Below, in pieces: positions 1 to 7,745 of a DNA stretch of 23,201 nt (positions within the stretch are counted from its first letter, which is position 1; the number at the start of each line of letters is the position of its first letter). The stretch covers positions 1 through 23,201 of the forward strand of contig CAZHDF010000040.1 in the NCBI GenBank assembly GCA_964531525.1. The letters are read 5' to 3'. This DNA is from CAYYWV01 sp964531525 (GTDB lineage: Bacteria > Pseudomonadota > Alphaproteobacteria > JAAXGF01). A program made the position numbers and the translations under genes. The notes under the pieces were generated by a model. It worked only from the letters and a program-made list of their open reading frames with translations, did not search any database and had not been told where the DNA came from.

Positions 1-15
1 ACGGATCAGATTCAT
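1..15 (-). CDS. Start of probable RND efflux inner-membrane pump (partial)
   Basis: Only the first five codons lie in the window, reading M-N-L-I-R leftward from an ATG at 15..13. It begins 15 bases after the stop codon of the RND adaptor gene, on the same strand. Adaptor genes of this type are normally followed by the gene for the AcrB/MexB-like proton-driven pump, and many such pumps begin with M-N-L-I-R or a close variant. The call rests on that position and this very short peptide. No clear Shine-Dalgarno sequence is visible in the 15-base gap, so translational coupling to the adaptor is possible. The sequence left of base 1 would settle it. Confidence 0.5.
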
Positions 16-30
16 GCGCTAGGACGTGAT

Positions 31-1239
31 TCACTTGAAATGAATCGGCACCGGCTGACCGGGGATCAGGCGCTCGTTGCCGCGCACGACCACGAGTTCG
101 CCGGGCTCGAGCCCGCTCGTGACCTCGAGGCGATCGCCGATCGCGGTGCCGAGCGTGACCGGGCGGCGCTCGGCGACGCCGTTGCCGACCACGAACACGA
201 TCGCGCCTCCCTCGCCGTGCACCACCGCGTCCTTGTGGACCGTGGTGACCATGCGCGACGGCCCCAGGGGAAGCGCGAGCGTCACCGACTGGCCGTCGGC
301 GAGCGGCCCGGTCTCGCCCTCGAAGCGGGGGGTGAAGCGCACCCGACGCGTGCGGGTCGAGGGGTTCTCCTCGACCCCGAGGGCGCGCACGAGCGCGACC
401 CGGGGGCGGCCGTCGTCGAGGCGAAAGGCGACCTCGGCGCCCGGCGCGAGCCCCGCGAGCCGGGTGAAGGGCACGTCGGCCTCGATCTCCATCTCGGTGT
501 CGTTCAAGAGCGCCACCACGCCCGCGCCGACTTCGAGATAGGCGCCGATCTCGGTATGGCGCTGGGTGATGACGCCGGCGAAGGGGGCGCGTACCGTCGC
601 GTGGTCAAGATCGTCCTCGGCGAGTCGCAGATTGGCCCGTGCGCGCTGAATTTGCGCCTTGCTCTGGTCGATCCGCGAGGCGGCCTCGGCGATGTCGGCG
701 TGCGCCGCCTCGACGTCGCTCCTGGCGGCGGCGGCCTCCTGGGTCTTGTCGTCGTAGCGCGCCTGGGAGAAGGCCGCCGACTTGCGCAGCCGCTCGAGGC
801 GGGCGAGTTCCTGGCGGGCAAGCGCGAGCCGCGCCTCGGCGGCGGTGAGCCGCGCCTTGGCCGAGGCCAAACCGGCGCGGGCGTTGGCGAGGCTCGCCTC
901 GCTTTCGGCGAGATCGGCGCGGGCGAGATCGCGGCGCCAGGACAGGCGGTCGCTTTCGATCACCGCGAGCACGTCGCCCTCGGCCACGCGGTCGCCGACC
1001 TGGACGGGCATCTCGGCCACCGGTCCCGCGGTGCGCGCGGCGACGACCACGCGGCGGCGCGCGACCAGGCGGCCGATCACTTCGACCGTCTGACTGAGCG
1101 GCTCGCGCGCGACCGCGTCGACGACCACCGGCGCGGCCTCCTGGGCTCGGACCGGTTGGTCCGTCGGGAGGGCGGCCAGCAGGGCGGCCAGAATTCCGGC
1201 GGCGGCGCGCCTCGCGGCGGGTCCCGTTTGCATCTTCAT
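31..1239 (-). CDS. RND efflux periplasmic adaptor (membrane fusion protein)
   Basis: This 402-residue protein is an HlyD/AcrA-type adaptor that links an inner-membrane RND pump to an outer-membrane channel across the periplasm. A basic N-terminus and hydrophobic stretch (about residues 8-24), then an A-x-A-like site near residue 32 (VRA before QEA), give a Sec signal peptide. Next come the first lipoyl half (about 60-95, with VQVGDRVAEGDVLA), a long Ala/Arg/Glu-rich coiled-coil hairpin (about 100-205), the second lipoyl half (ATVRAPFAGVITQRH) and a beta-barrel with membrane-proximal domain ending in GNERLIPGQPV. The reading frame is open back to 1410, but that start overlaps the divergent deacetylase gene and would put 57 odd residues before the signal peptide, so ATG 1239 is preferred. 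A second ATG lies two codons in. The substrate cannot be read from the sequence. Confidence 0.93.
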   Translation of the reverse strand: MKMQTGPAARRAAAGILAALLAALPTDQPVRAQEAAPVVVDAVAREPLSQTVEVIGRLVARRRVVVAARTAGPVAEMPVQVGDRVAEGDVLAVIESDRLSWRRDLARADLAESEASLANARAGLASAKARLTAAEARLALARQELARLERLRKSAAFSQARYDDKTQEAAAARSDVEAAHADIAEAASRIDQSKAQIQRARANLRLAEDDLDHATVRAPFAGVITQRHTEIGAYLEVGAGVVALLNDTEMEIEADVPFTRLAGLAPGAEVAFRLDDGRPRVALVRALGVEENPSTRTRRVRFTPRFEGETGPLADGQSVTLALPLGPSRMVTTVHKDAVVHGEGGAIVFVVGNGVAERRPVTLGTAIGDRLEVTSGLEPGELVVVRGNERLIPGQPVPIHFK

Positions 1240-1358
1240 GATCCGAATATCATACCTCGCCGCGCCGATCCCGGTCACGGCATGTCCACGCCAGAATCGA
1301 AATTGGGGATCGGAACCAAGGGGCTGGTCCCCAACCGACGATTGTGGAAGAGTGGAAT

Positions 1359-1386
1359 CAATTAATGTTTCAATGCCTTCTGTCAA
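1359..1386 (-). promoter_or_regulatory. Candidate sigma-70 promoter for the RND adaptor
   Basis: Read leftward, a perfect TTGACA -35 box (1386..1381) is followed after 16 bases by TAATTG (1364..1359); an overlapping ATTAAT at 1366..1361 is an alternative -10. The stretch is clearly AT-richer than its surroundings. Transcription would start near 1352 and leave a leader of about 110 bases before ATG 1239. That leader contains the inverted repeat TTGGGGA / TCCCCAA (1303-1309 and 1328-1334). The -10 match is weak. Confidence 0.4.
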
Positions 1387-1408
1387 GCGTGTTAGCGAAG
1401 AGACGGCC

Positions 1409-2335
1409 ATGACGACCCTTCTGTTCAGCCATCCGGCCTGCGTCGAGCACGACCCGGGCCCGCATCATCCCGAGAGCCCGGCGCGGTTGCGCGCGGTGCT
1501 CGCCGCGCTTGATGCGCCGGCGTTCGAGGCCCTCGACCGGCGCGAGGCGCCCCGGGCCGAGATCGACGCGCTCGCGCGCGTGCACGAGCGCGCCTATATC
1601 CAAATGGTTCTCGAAAGCGTGCCGTCGAGCGGTTTTTTGCATCTCGACCCCGATACGGCGCTGTCGCCGGGCTCGGGCGAGGCGGCCTTGCGCGCCGCCG
1701 GCGCGGTCTGCGCGGCGGTCGACGCGGTGGCGGCGGGCGAGGGAGCCAATGCCTTTTGCGCCGTGCGGCCGCCGGGCCATCACGCCGAGGCCGGGCGCGC
1801 CATGGGCTTTTGCCTGTTCAACAACGTCGCCGTCGGCGCGCTTCACGCCCGCGCGGTTCATGGGCTCGCGCGCGCGGCCGTGATCGACTTCGACGTCCAC
1901 CACGGCAACGGCACTCAGCACATGTTCGAGCGCGACGCGGGCCTGTTCTACGCCTCGACCCACCAATGGCCGTACTATCCCGGGACCGGCGCGCGCGCCG
2001 AGACCGGGGTCGGCAACGTCGTCAACGTTCCGCTCGCGGCCGGCGCGGGGAGCGCCGAGTTCCGCGCCGCGATGTCGCGCGAGATCCTGCCGGCGCTCGC
2101 CGCCTTCGCCCCCGACATGGTTTTCATCTCGGCGGGGTTCGACGCCCATGCCGACGATCCGCTCGCCGGCCTCGCGCTCTCGGACGAGGACTTCGCCTGG
2201 GCGACGCGCGAGATCGCCGCGCTCGCGCGCGAGGCCTGCGCGGGCCGGCTCGTCTCGACGCTCGAGGGCGGCTACGACCTCGCGGCGCTGGGACGCGCGG
2301 CGGCGGCCCATGTCCGCGAGCTGATGCGCGCCTGA
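1409..2335 (+). CDS. HDAC-like (AcuC/class II type) zinc deacetylase
   Basis: This 308-residue protein belongs to the arginase/deacetylase fold family that includes histone deacetylases, acetoin-utilisation protein AcuC and acetylpolyamine amidohydrolases. The catalytic HH pair is at 124-125 (RPPGHHAE). Zinc ligands D162 and H164 lie in DFDVHHGNG and D245 in SAGFDAHADDP; the transition-state tyrosine is Y289 in LEGGYD. The start at 1409 is supported by a GAAGAGA ribosome site about 8 bases upstream; the frame is open further upstream but without family similarity. In bacteria such enzymes remove acyl groups from protein lysines or small amines; the substrate is not evident here. The gene lies 81 bp upstream of xseB, a conserved alphaproteobacterial arrangement of unclear meaning. 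A polyamine-deacetylase role would fit the distant pot locus but is only a guess. Confidence 0.92.
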   Translation: MTTLLFSHPACVEHDPGPHHPESPARLRAVLAALDAPAFEALDRREAPRAEIDALARVHERAYIQMVLESVPSSGFLHLDPDTALSPGSGEAALRAAGAVCAAVDAVAAGEGANAFCAVRPPGHHAEAGRAMGFCLFNNVAVGALHARAVHGLARAAVIDFDVHHGNGTQHMFERDAGLFYASTHQWPYYPGTGARAETGVGNVVNVPLAAGAGSAEFRAAMSREILPALAAFAPDMVFISAGFDAHADDPLAGLALSDEDFAWATREIAALAREACAGRLVSTLEGGYDLAALGRAAAAHVRELMRA

Positions 2336-2349
2336 CCGGGCGGGCGGCC

Positions 2350-2378
2350 TTGTTTCGCGGGGGCGCGCTGCGTACACT
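2350..2378 (+). promoter_or_regulatory. Candidate sigma-70 promoter of the xseB-ispA-tlyA run
   Basis: TTGTTT (2350-2355) and TACACT (2373-2378) are separated by exactly 17 bases in the 81-bp gap between the deacetylase stop and the xseB start. The predicted start near 2385 gives a leader of about 32 bases containing the AGAGAGA ribosome site. It would let the downstream genes be transcribed independently of the deacetylase gene. Confidence 0.5.
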
Positions 2379-2416
2379 CGCGGCGGGAGCGGCCGCGGGG
2401 CGAAAAGAGAGACGAC

Positions 2417-2668
2417 ATGACGACAGGCGACAAGGACGCGAACATCGCGGCGCTCAGCTTCGAGGACGCGCTCGCCGAGCTCGAGGCGATCGTGCGTGGC
2501 CTCGAGCAGGGCGAAGGCAAGCTCGACGAGGCGATCGACGCCTACGAGCGCGGCGCGGCGCTCAAGCGCCACTGCGAGGCCAAGCTCAAGGAAGCCCAGG
2601 CGCGCATCGACCGGATCGTGGTCGCCGACGACGGCGCGGTCGCGACCGAGCCCCTGGCCGAGGACTGA
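2417..2668 (+). CDS. xseB: Exodeoxyribonuclease VII small subunit
   Basis: This 83-residue protein is the normal size for XseB, which binds in several copies to the large subunit XseA to form exonuclease VII. The enzyme degrades single-stranded DNA from both ends in mismatch repair and DNA-damage processing. The core pattern is clear: SFEDALAELEAIV at residues 14-26, LEQGEGKLDEAIDAYERG at 29-46, then LK..CEAKLKEAQARID with the helix-rich heptad character of the family, followed by a short acidic tail. AGAGAGA lies about 4-10 bases before the ATG. It is followed 24 bases later by ispA. xseA is not in the window. Confidence 0.95.
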   Translation: MTTGDKDANIAALSFEDALAELEAIVRGLEQGEGKLDEAIDAYERGAALKRHCEAKLKEAQARIDRIVVADDGAVATEPLAED

Positions 2669-2692
2669 TACGAGGCCCCGGGAGGCCACGGC

Positions 2693-3580
2693 ATGACCGA
2701 TCTCCGCGCCGCGCTCGGCGAGGTCGCTCGCGCGGTCGAGACGACGCTCGACCGGCTGTTGCCGGCGCCCGAGGGCCCCGAGGGGCGCGTCGCCGAGGCC
2801 ATGCGCTATGCCTGCCTTTCGGGCGGCAAGCGCCTGCGCCCCTTCCTGGTCGTCGCCGGGGCCGAAATGTTCGGCGCGCCGCGCGCGGCGGCCCTGCCGG
2901 CGGCGGCGGCGGTCGAGATGATCCATTGCTACTCGCTGGTGCACGACGACCTGCCGGCGATGGACGACGACGATCTCCGGCGCGGGCGGCCCACCTGCCA
3001 CGTCGCCTTCGACGAGGCGACCGCGATCCTCGCCGGCGACGGGCTTCTGACCCATGCCTTCGAGGTGCTCGCCGCGCCCGAGACCCACGCCGACCCCGAG
3101 GTGCGCTGCGCGCTCGCCAAGGGACTCGCCGCCGCCGCCGGCGCGCGCGGCATGGTCGGCGGGCAGATGGTCGACCTCCTGGCCGGCGAGGGCGCGCAAG
3201 ACATCGCGGCGATCACCCATCTCCAGGCGCTCAAGACCGGCGCGCTGATCCGCTTCGCCTGCGAGGCGGGCGCGATCCTGGCCGGGGCCGACGGGGACGC
3301 GCGCGCGCGGCTCGTCGCCTATGGCCGCGACCTCGGCCTCGCCTTCCAGATCGCCGACGACCTTCTCGACGTGGAGAGCACGGCGGCCGAGATGGGCAAG
3401 GCGGTGGGCAAGGACGCGGCGGCGGGTAAGGCGACCTTCGTCGGCCTCATGGGCGTCGCGGCCGCGCGCGCCAAGGCGGCGGCGCTGATCGACGAAGCCT
3501 GCCGGGTGCTCGATCCCTTCGCCGCGCGGGCCGATCTGTTGCGCGCCGCCGCGCGCTACGTCGTCGAGCGGAAGCACTAG
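2693..3580 (+). CDS. ispA: (2E,6E)-farnesyl diphosphate synthase
   Basis: This 295-residue trans-polyprenyl diphosphate synthase condenses isopentenyl diphosphate with dimethylallyl and geranyl diphosphate to make farnesyl diphosphate, for undecaprenyl, quinone, hopanoid or carotenoid synthesis. SGGKRLRP (43-50) binds diphosphate. The first aspartate-rich motif is DDLPAMD (85-91) followed by DDDLRRG, and the second is DDLLD (222-226). The aromatic residue Y80, five positions before the first motif, is typical of the short-chain bacterial IspA type rather than octaprenyl or solanesyl synthases. It lies in the run xseB-ispA-tlyA. In many relatives dxs sits directly after ispA; here only 8 bases separate ispA from tlyA. 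Confidence 0.95.
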   Translation: MTDLRAALGEVARAVETTLDRLLPAPEGPEGRVAEAMRYACLSGGKRLRPFLVVAGAEMFGAPRAAALPAAAAVEMIHCYSLVHDDLPAMDDDDLRRGRPTCHVAFDEATAILAGDGLLTHAFEVLAAPETHADPEVRCALAKGLAAAAGARGMVGGQMVDLLAGEGAQDIAAITHLQALKTGALIRFACEAGAILAGADGDARARLVAYGRDLGLAFQIADDLLDVESTAAEMGKAVGKDAAAGKATFVGLMGVAAARAKAAALIDEACRVLDPFAARADLLRAAARYVVERKH

Positions 3581-3588
3581 GAAAGATC

Positions 3589-4359
3589 ATGGCCGGCGAG
3601 TCGCGCCGCGCCCGCAAGCAGCGCCTCGATCAATTGCTGGTCGAGAAGGGGCTCGCCGAATCGCGCAGCCGCGCCCGGGCGCTGATCATGGCCGGGCGCG
3701 TGTTCGCGGGCGAGCGCCGGCTCGACAAGGCGGGGATGACGGTCGACGCCGACCTCGCGATTACCTTGCGCGGCCGCGATCATCCCTGGGTCTCGCGCGG
3801 CGGGGTCAAGCTCGCCCATGCCCTCGACCATTTCGCCGTCGATCCGACGGGCGCCGTGGTGCTCGATCTCGGCGCCTCGACCGGCGGCTTTACCGACGTC
3901 GTTCTGAACCGTGGCGCGGCGCGGGTCTATGCGGTCGACGTCGGGCGCGGCCAGCTCGACTGGCGGCTGCGCGAGGATTCGCGCGTCATCGTGCTCGAAG
4001 GCGTGAACGCGCGCTATCTCGACCGCGACCGGGTGCCCGAGCCGCCCGATCTCATCGTCTGCGACGCGAGCTTCATCGGGCTGGAGACCCTGCTGCCCGC
4101 GCCGCTCGCGCTGGCCGCGCCGGGGGCGGTGCTGATCGCGCTCATCAAGCCGCAGTTCGAGGCCGGCCCCGACAAGGTGGGCAAAGGCGGGATCGTGCGC
4201 GATCCGGCGGTGCGCGCGGGCGTCCGCGACCGCATCCGCGACTGGCTCGACGCCCGGCCCGGCTGGCGCGTGGTCGGGGTAACGGAAAGCCCGATCCGGG
4301 GGGCGCGCGGCAATGTCGAATTCCTGATCTGCGCCCGCCATGACGCGTCGCGGGACTGA
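3589..4359 (+). CDS. tlyA: TlyA family rRNA 2'-O-methyltransferase
   Basis: This 256-residue protein has the two TlyA domains. An N-terminal S4 RNA-binding domain (about 12-70: RLDQLLVEKGLAESR, ALIMAGRVF) is joined by a short linker (HPWVSRGG) to an FtsJ-like methyltransferase domain with the SAM loop DLGASTGG at 93-100. The expected K-D-K-E set is present: K74 (GGVKLAHAL), D159 (VCDASFI), K187 (LIKPQFE) and E244 (GNVEFLI). The family methylates ribose of cytidines in 16S and/or 23S rRNA; loss gives capreomycin resistance in mycobacteria. The older name haemolysin A is misleading. The gene's end overlaps the next gene by 20 bases, suggesting coupled translation of two rRNA-modifying enzymes. 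Confidence 0.94.
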   Translation: MAGESRRARKQRLDQLLVEKGLAESRSRARALIMAGRVFAGERRLDKAGMTVDADLAITLRGRDHPWVSRGGVKLAHALDHFAVDPTGAVVLDLGASTGGFTDVVLNRGAARVYAVDVGRGQLDWRLREDSRVIVLEGVNARYLDRDRVPEPPDLIVCDASFIGLETLLPAPLALAAPGAVLIALIKPQFEAGPDKVGKGGIVRDPAVRAGVRDRIRDWLDARPGWRVVGVTESPIRGARGNVEFLICARHDASRD

Positions 4360-5641
4360 GCGCGCCGCCGCCCCCGTCGAGCTCGCGGTCGAGGCGCTGG
4401 GCGCGGGCGGCGACGGGATCGCCCGGCTCGGCGGCGAGCGGGTGTTCGTCGCCGGCGCGCTTCCGGGCGAGCGCGTGGTCGCGCGCCTGGTCGGGAAGCG
4501 CGACGGCGCGCTGCGCGCCGAGCCGATCGAGCGCCTTTCCGACGGCCCCGACCGCCGCGCCCCGCCTTGCGCCCATTTTGGCGATTGCGGCGGCTGCGCC
4601 GTCCAGCATCTCGCCGATTCGGCCTACGCCGCCTGGAAACGCGCCCGCGCGGCCGAGGCGCTGGAAAGGCGCGGCCTGGACGCGGGCGCGCTCGCGCCGC
4701 TGGTTCGCACCCCGCCGGGCGGGCGGGGGCGCGCGCGCCTCGTCGCCCGGCGCGAGGGGCGCGGGGTTCGCCTCGGTTTCCGCGCCCGGCGGACGCGGCG
4801 GATCGTCGATCTCCGCGCCTGTCCAGTGCTCGCCGATCGCATCGTCGCCGAGTTCGCCCCGCTTCGGGATCTGCTCGGCGATCTTCTCGCGCCCCGGGAG
4901 GAGGCCCGGATCGCCTTCGATAGCGCCGAGAGCGGCCTCGATCTCACCCTCGGCCTCGCCCGCGCGCCCGGGTTTGAGGCCCGCGAGCGGCTCGCGGCCT
5001 TCGCCGAGGCACGCGATCTCGCGCGGCTGTCCTGGCGGGGGCCGGACATGGACGCGCCCGAGCCCGTGGTCCGGCGCCGCGCGGTGCGCGCGGTTTGCGC
5101 GGGCGTCGCGGTCGAGCTGCCGCCGGGCGCCTTTCGTCAGGCGAGCGCGGCGGCGATGGCGGCGCTCTGCCGCGCGGTCGCCGCCGGCGCTCGGGATGCG
5201 GCGCGAATCGCCGATCTCTACGCCGGATGGGGCCCGTTCGCGCTGACGGTTCTGGACGCCGGCGCGCGTTCGGTCCATGCGGTCGAGCGCGAGCCTACGA
5301 TGACGCGCGCGCTCGCGCTCGCCGCCGGCCGCGCGGGGCTCGGCGGGCGGGTGAGCGTCGAGGCCCGCGACCTCGACCGCCGCCCGCTCGCGGGCGATGA
5401 GCTCGATCGCTTCGACGCGGTGGTTCTCGACCCGCCGCGCGCGGGCGCGCGGGCGCAGACCGAGGCGCTGGCCGAATCACGCCTGCGCCGGGTCGTCTAC
5501 GTCTCGTGCAACCCGGCGAGCTTCGCCCGCGACGCGCGCCGCCTGGTCGACGGCGGCTTCGCGCTCGCGCGCGTCACGCCGGTCGATCAATTCCTCTGGT
5601 CGGCCGAGCTCGAGCTGGTGGGGGTGTTCGTCCGCGAATAG
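4340..5641 (+). CDS. TrmA/RlmD family RNA m5U methyltransferase (Fe-S type)
   Basis: This 433-residue protein is a class I SAM-dependent RNA uridine-C5 methyltransferase. A TRAM-like beta-barrel (about 12-62) leads to a cysteine cluster C77-x5-C83-x2-C86 with C161 as probable fourth ligand, matching the 4Fe-4S site of RlmD (RumA). The catalytic domain has LPPGAFRQ (260-267), the SAM loop DLYAGWGPF (292-300, usually DLYCGIGTF), LDPPRAG (363-369), catalytic nucleophile C390 in VSCNP, and the general-base glutamate probably E425 in SAELE. The start overlaps the end of tlyA. E. coli RlmD methylates U1939 of 23S rRNA; whether this one acts on U747, U1939 or both cannot be told. The gene converges on aroC with only 7 bp between stops. 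Confidence 0.93.
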   Translation: MTRRGTERAAAPVELAVEALGAGGDGIARLGGERVFVAGALPGERVVARLVGKRDGALRAEPIERLSDGPDRRAPPCAHFGDCGGCAVQHLADSAYAAWKRARAAEALERRGLDAGALAPLVRTPPGGRGRARLVARREGRGVRLGFRARRTRRIVDLRACPVLADRIVAEFAPLRDLLGDLLAPREEARIAFDSAESGLDLTLGLARAPGFEARERLAAFAEARDLARLSWRGPDMDAPEPVVRRRAVRAVCAGVAVELPPGAFRQASAAAMAALCRAVAAGARDAARIADLYAGWGPFALTVLDAGARSVHAVEREPTMTRALALAAGRAGLGGRVSVEARDLDRRPLAGDELDRFDAVVLDPPRAGARAQTEALAESRLRRVVYVSCNPASFARDARRLVDGGFALARVTPVDQFLWSAELELVGVFVRE

Positions 5642-5648
5642 ATCGCGC

Positions 5649-6719
5649 CTACCCGCATTGCGCGCGGTGGCGGAGGAGCTGGTCGGCGAGCACGCAGGCG
5701 AGCATGGCCTCGCCCACCGGCACGGCGCGGATGCCGACGCAGGGGTCGTGGCGGCCCTTGGTCGTGATCTCGACCTCGTTGCCTTGGGCGTCGACCGTGC
5801 GGCGCGGGGTGCGGATCGAGCTCGTCGGCTTGACCGCGAAGCGGGCGACGATGTCCTGGCCGGTCGAGATGCCGCCGAGGATACCGCCCGCGTGGTTGGA
5901 GAGGAAGACGACGCGCCCGTCCTTCATGCGCATCTCGTCGGTGCCGGTCTCGCCGGTCTGGGCGGCGGCGGCGAAGCCCGCGCCGATCTCGACCCCCTTG
6001 ACGGCGTTGATGCTCATCAGCGCGGCGGCGATCTCGGCGTCGAGCTTGGCGTAGACCGGCGCGCCGAGCCCGGCGGGAACGCCGCTCGCCACCACCTCGA
6101 CCGCCGCGCCGGCCGAGGACCCCGCCTTGCGCAAGCCGTCGAGATAGCCCTCCCAGGTCTCGACGATCCCCGGATCGGGCGAGAAGAAGGGGTTGCGCGC
6201 GGTCTCGTCCCAGTCCCAGCGCGCCCGGTCGATCGCGTGGGGGCCGATCTGGATCACCGCGCCCCGGATGACGACGGCCTCGCCCAGGATCTTGCGCGCG
6301 ATCGCGCCGGCGGCGACCCGCATGGCGGTCTCGCGGGCGCTCGACCGGCCGCCGCCGCGCGGGTCGCGGTGGCCGTATTTGGCCATGTAGGCGACGTCGG
6401 CGTGGCCCGGGCGGAAGCGGTCGGCGATGTCGTCGTAGTCCCTGGAGCGCGCGTCCTGATTGGCGATCACCAGGGCGATGGGCGTGCCCGTGGTCTGGCC
6501 CTTGTAAACGCCCGAGACGATCGCCACCCGGTCGGGCTCGCGGCGCTGGGTGGTGAAGCGCGACTGCCCCGGACGGCGGCGGTCGAGCCAGGGCTGGATG
6601 TCGTCCTCGCAAAGCGGCAGGCGCGGCGGCGCGCCGTCGACCACGCAGCCGATCTGCGGTCCGTGGCTTTCGCCCCAGGTGGTGACGCGGAAAAGATGGC
6701 CGAAGGTGTTATGGGACAC
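5649..6719 (-). CDS. aroC: Chorismate synthase
   Basis: This 356-residue protein catalyses the last shikimate step, converting 5-enolpyruvylshikimate 3-phosphate to chorismate using reduced FMN. All three family signatures are visible: GESHGPQIGCVVDGAPP at 16-32, KYGHRDPRGGGRSSARET in the middle (FMN/phosphate loop) and RHDPCVGIRAVPVGEAM near the end. MSINAVKGVEIG and GGISTGQDI also match. The start is a GTG at 6719; reading begins S-H-N-T-F-G as is usual for the family, so the GTG is accepted although no strong ribosome site is seen. It follows fabI by 16 bases and is probably co-transcribed and translationally dependent on it, a pairing common in alphaproteobacteria. Confidence 0.97.
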   Translation of the reverse strand: MSHNTFGHLFRVTTWGESHGPQIGCVVDGAPPRLPLCEDDIQPWLDRRRPGQSRFTTQRREPDRVAIVSGVYKGQTTGTPIALVIANQDARSRDYDDIADRFRPGHADVAYMAKYGHRDPRGGGRSSARETAMRVAAGAIARKILGEAVVIRGAVIQIGPHAIDRARWDWDETARNPFFSPDPGIVETWEGYLDGLRKAGSSAGAAVEVVASGVPAGLGAPVYAKLDAEIAAALMSINAVKGVEIGAGFAAAAQTGETGTDEMRMKDGRVVFLSNHAGGILGGISTGQDIVARFAVKPTSSIRTPRRTVDAQGNEVEITTKGRHDPCVGIRAVPVGEAMLACVLADQLLRHRAQCG

Positions 6720-6735
6720 GGCCGCCGCCCGGGGG

Positions 6736-7548
6736 CTAGACGGTCGCGATGTCGGGCGCGTCCACCGATTTCATGCCGACGACGTGATAGCCGCAATCGA
6801 CGTGGTGGACCTCGCCGGTGACGCCCGACGCGAGATCGCTGAGCAGGTAGAGCGCCGCGCCGCCGACCTCGTCGATGGTGACGTTGCGCTTGAGCGGGGA
6901 GTTGTACTCGTTCCACTTGAGGATATAGCGGAAATCGCCGATGCCCGAGGCGGCGAGCGTCTTGATCGGCCCGGCCGAGATCGCGTTGACGCGGATTCCC
7001 TCGCCGCCGAGATCGACCGCGAGATAGCGCACGCTCGCTTCGAGCGCCGCCTTGGCGACGCCCATGACGTTGTAGTGCGGCGTCACGCGCTCGGCCCCGA
7101 GATAGGTCAGCGTCAGCAGGCTGCCGCCTCGGCGCATCAGCGGAACGGCGCGTTGGCAGGCGGCGGTGAACGAGTAGCACGAGATCGCCAGGGTGCGGGC
7201 GAAGTTGTCGGCCGTGGTGTTGAGGTAGCGGCCCTTGAGCTGCTCCTTGTCGGAGTACGCGATCGCGTGAACCAGGAAATCGAGTCCGCCCCAGCGCTCG
7301 GAAAGGGTCGCGAAAACTCGGTCCATCGAGGCGTCCTCGGTGACGTCGCAAGGTAGCACGAGGTCGGAGCCGACGCTTTCGGCGAGCGGCAACACGCGTC
7401 GCCCGAGCGCGTTGCCCTGATAGGTGAAGGCGAGCTCGGCGCCGTGAGCGGCGACGGTGCGCGCAATTCCCCAGGCGATCGAACGATCATTGGCGACGCC
7501 CATGATCAAGCCCTTCTTCCCCGCCAGCAGGGGCGTCGCTTCGCTCAT
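6736..7548 (-). CDS. fabI: Enoyl-[acyl-carrier-protein] reductase (NADH)
   Basis: This 270-residue divergent short-chain dehydrogenase reduces trans-2-enoyl-ACP in the last step of each fatty-acid elongation round and is the triclosan/diazaborine target class. Nucleotide binding is by G-x5-S-IAWGIA (17-29), with CDVTED at 67-72 and HAIAYSD at 94-100. Catalytic Y149, Y159 and K166 lie in YLGAERVTPHYNVMGVAK and show the FabI-type Y-x6-K spacing rather than Y-x3-K. ATG 7548 is chosen because GAGG sits six bases upstream; an in-frame ATG eight codons earlier lacks this. It is first in a fabI-aroC operon with a good candidate promoter at 7600-7627. Confidence 0.96.
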   Translation of the reverse strand: MSEATPLLAGKKGLIMGVANDRSIAWGIARTVAAHGAELAFTYQGNALGRRVLPLAESVGSDLVLPCDVTEDASMDRVFATLSERWGGLDFLVHAIAYSDKEQLKGRYLNTTADNFARTLAISCYSFTAACQRAVPLMRRGGSLLTLTYLGAERVTPHYNVMGVAKAALEASVRYLAVDLGGEGIRVNAISAGPIKTLAASGIGDFRYILKWNEYNSPLKRNVTIDEVGGAALYLLSDLASGVTGEVHHVDCGYHVVGMKSVDAPDIATV

Positions 7549-7599
7549 CCCGAACCTCGTTGTCTTTTCCACGCTTTGGCGAACTTGAGAAGTCGCGGC

Positions 7600-7627
7600 A
7601 TCCTACACCATCGCCGAAGGGGGTCAA
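7600..7627 (-). promoter_or_regulatory. Candidate sigma-70 promoter of fabI-aroC
   Basis: Read leftward, TTGACC (7627..7622) and TAGGAT (7605..7600) are separated by 16 bases. Transcription would start near 7593, giving a leader of about 45 bases before the fabI ATG and its GAGG ribosome site. It is one of the best -35/-10 pairs in the window. Confidence 0.55.
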
Positions 7628-7694
7628 ACTTGCGCCGGGCATCGCCTTTCGGCATCGACTCCCGGCTCCGGCATTCGCCCCGGGGATTTCACGA

Positions 7695-7723
7695 TTGCGC
7701 CCACCGCTAGGCGGTGGGCGCAA
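7695..7723. terminator. Perfect 13-bp stem-loop between lipoprotein gene and fabI
   Basis: TTGCGCCCACCGC (7695-7707) is followed by the 3-base loop TAG and its exact reverse complement GCGGTGGGCGCAA (7711-7723). The hairpin lies 82 bases past the stop codon of the leftward lipoprotein gene and upstream of the fabI promoter, so it most simply ends lipoprotein transcription and insulates fabI. On neither strand is it followed by a long T tract, so intrinsic termination would be imperfect; an RNA-stabilising 3' hairpin is an alternative. Confidence 0.5.
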
Positions 7724-7745
7724 AGACAAAGACGTGTAGCGATTA

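Noticed and set aside
1409..2335. Eukaryotic histone deacetylase acquired by transfer
   Set aside because: HDAC-like deacetylases are common and ancestral in bacteria, the base composition matches the neighbours, and the xseB linkage is typical of alphaproteobacteria.
1370..3577. A 735-codon minus-strand frame opposite the deacetylase, xseB and ispA
   Set aside because: It is a mirror of three genes with intact catalytic motifs on the other strand; the peptide is low-complexity Arg/Gly/Asp/His text.
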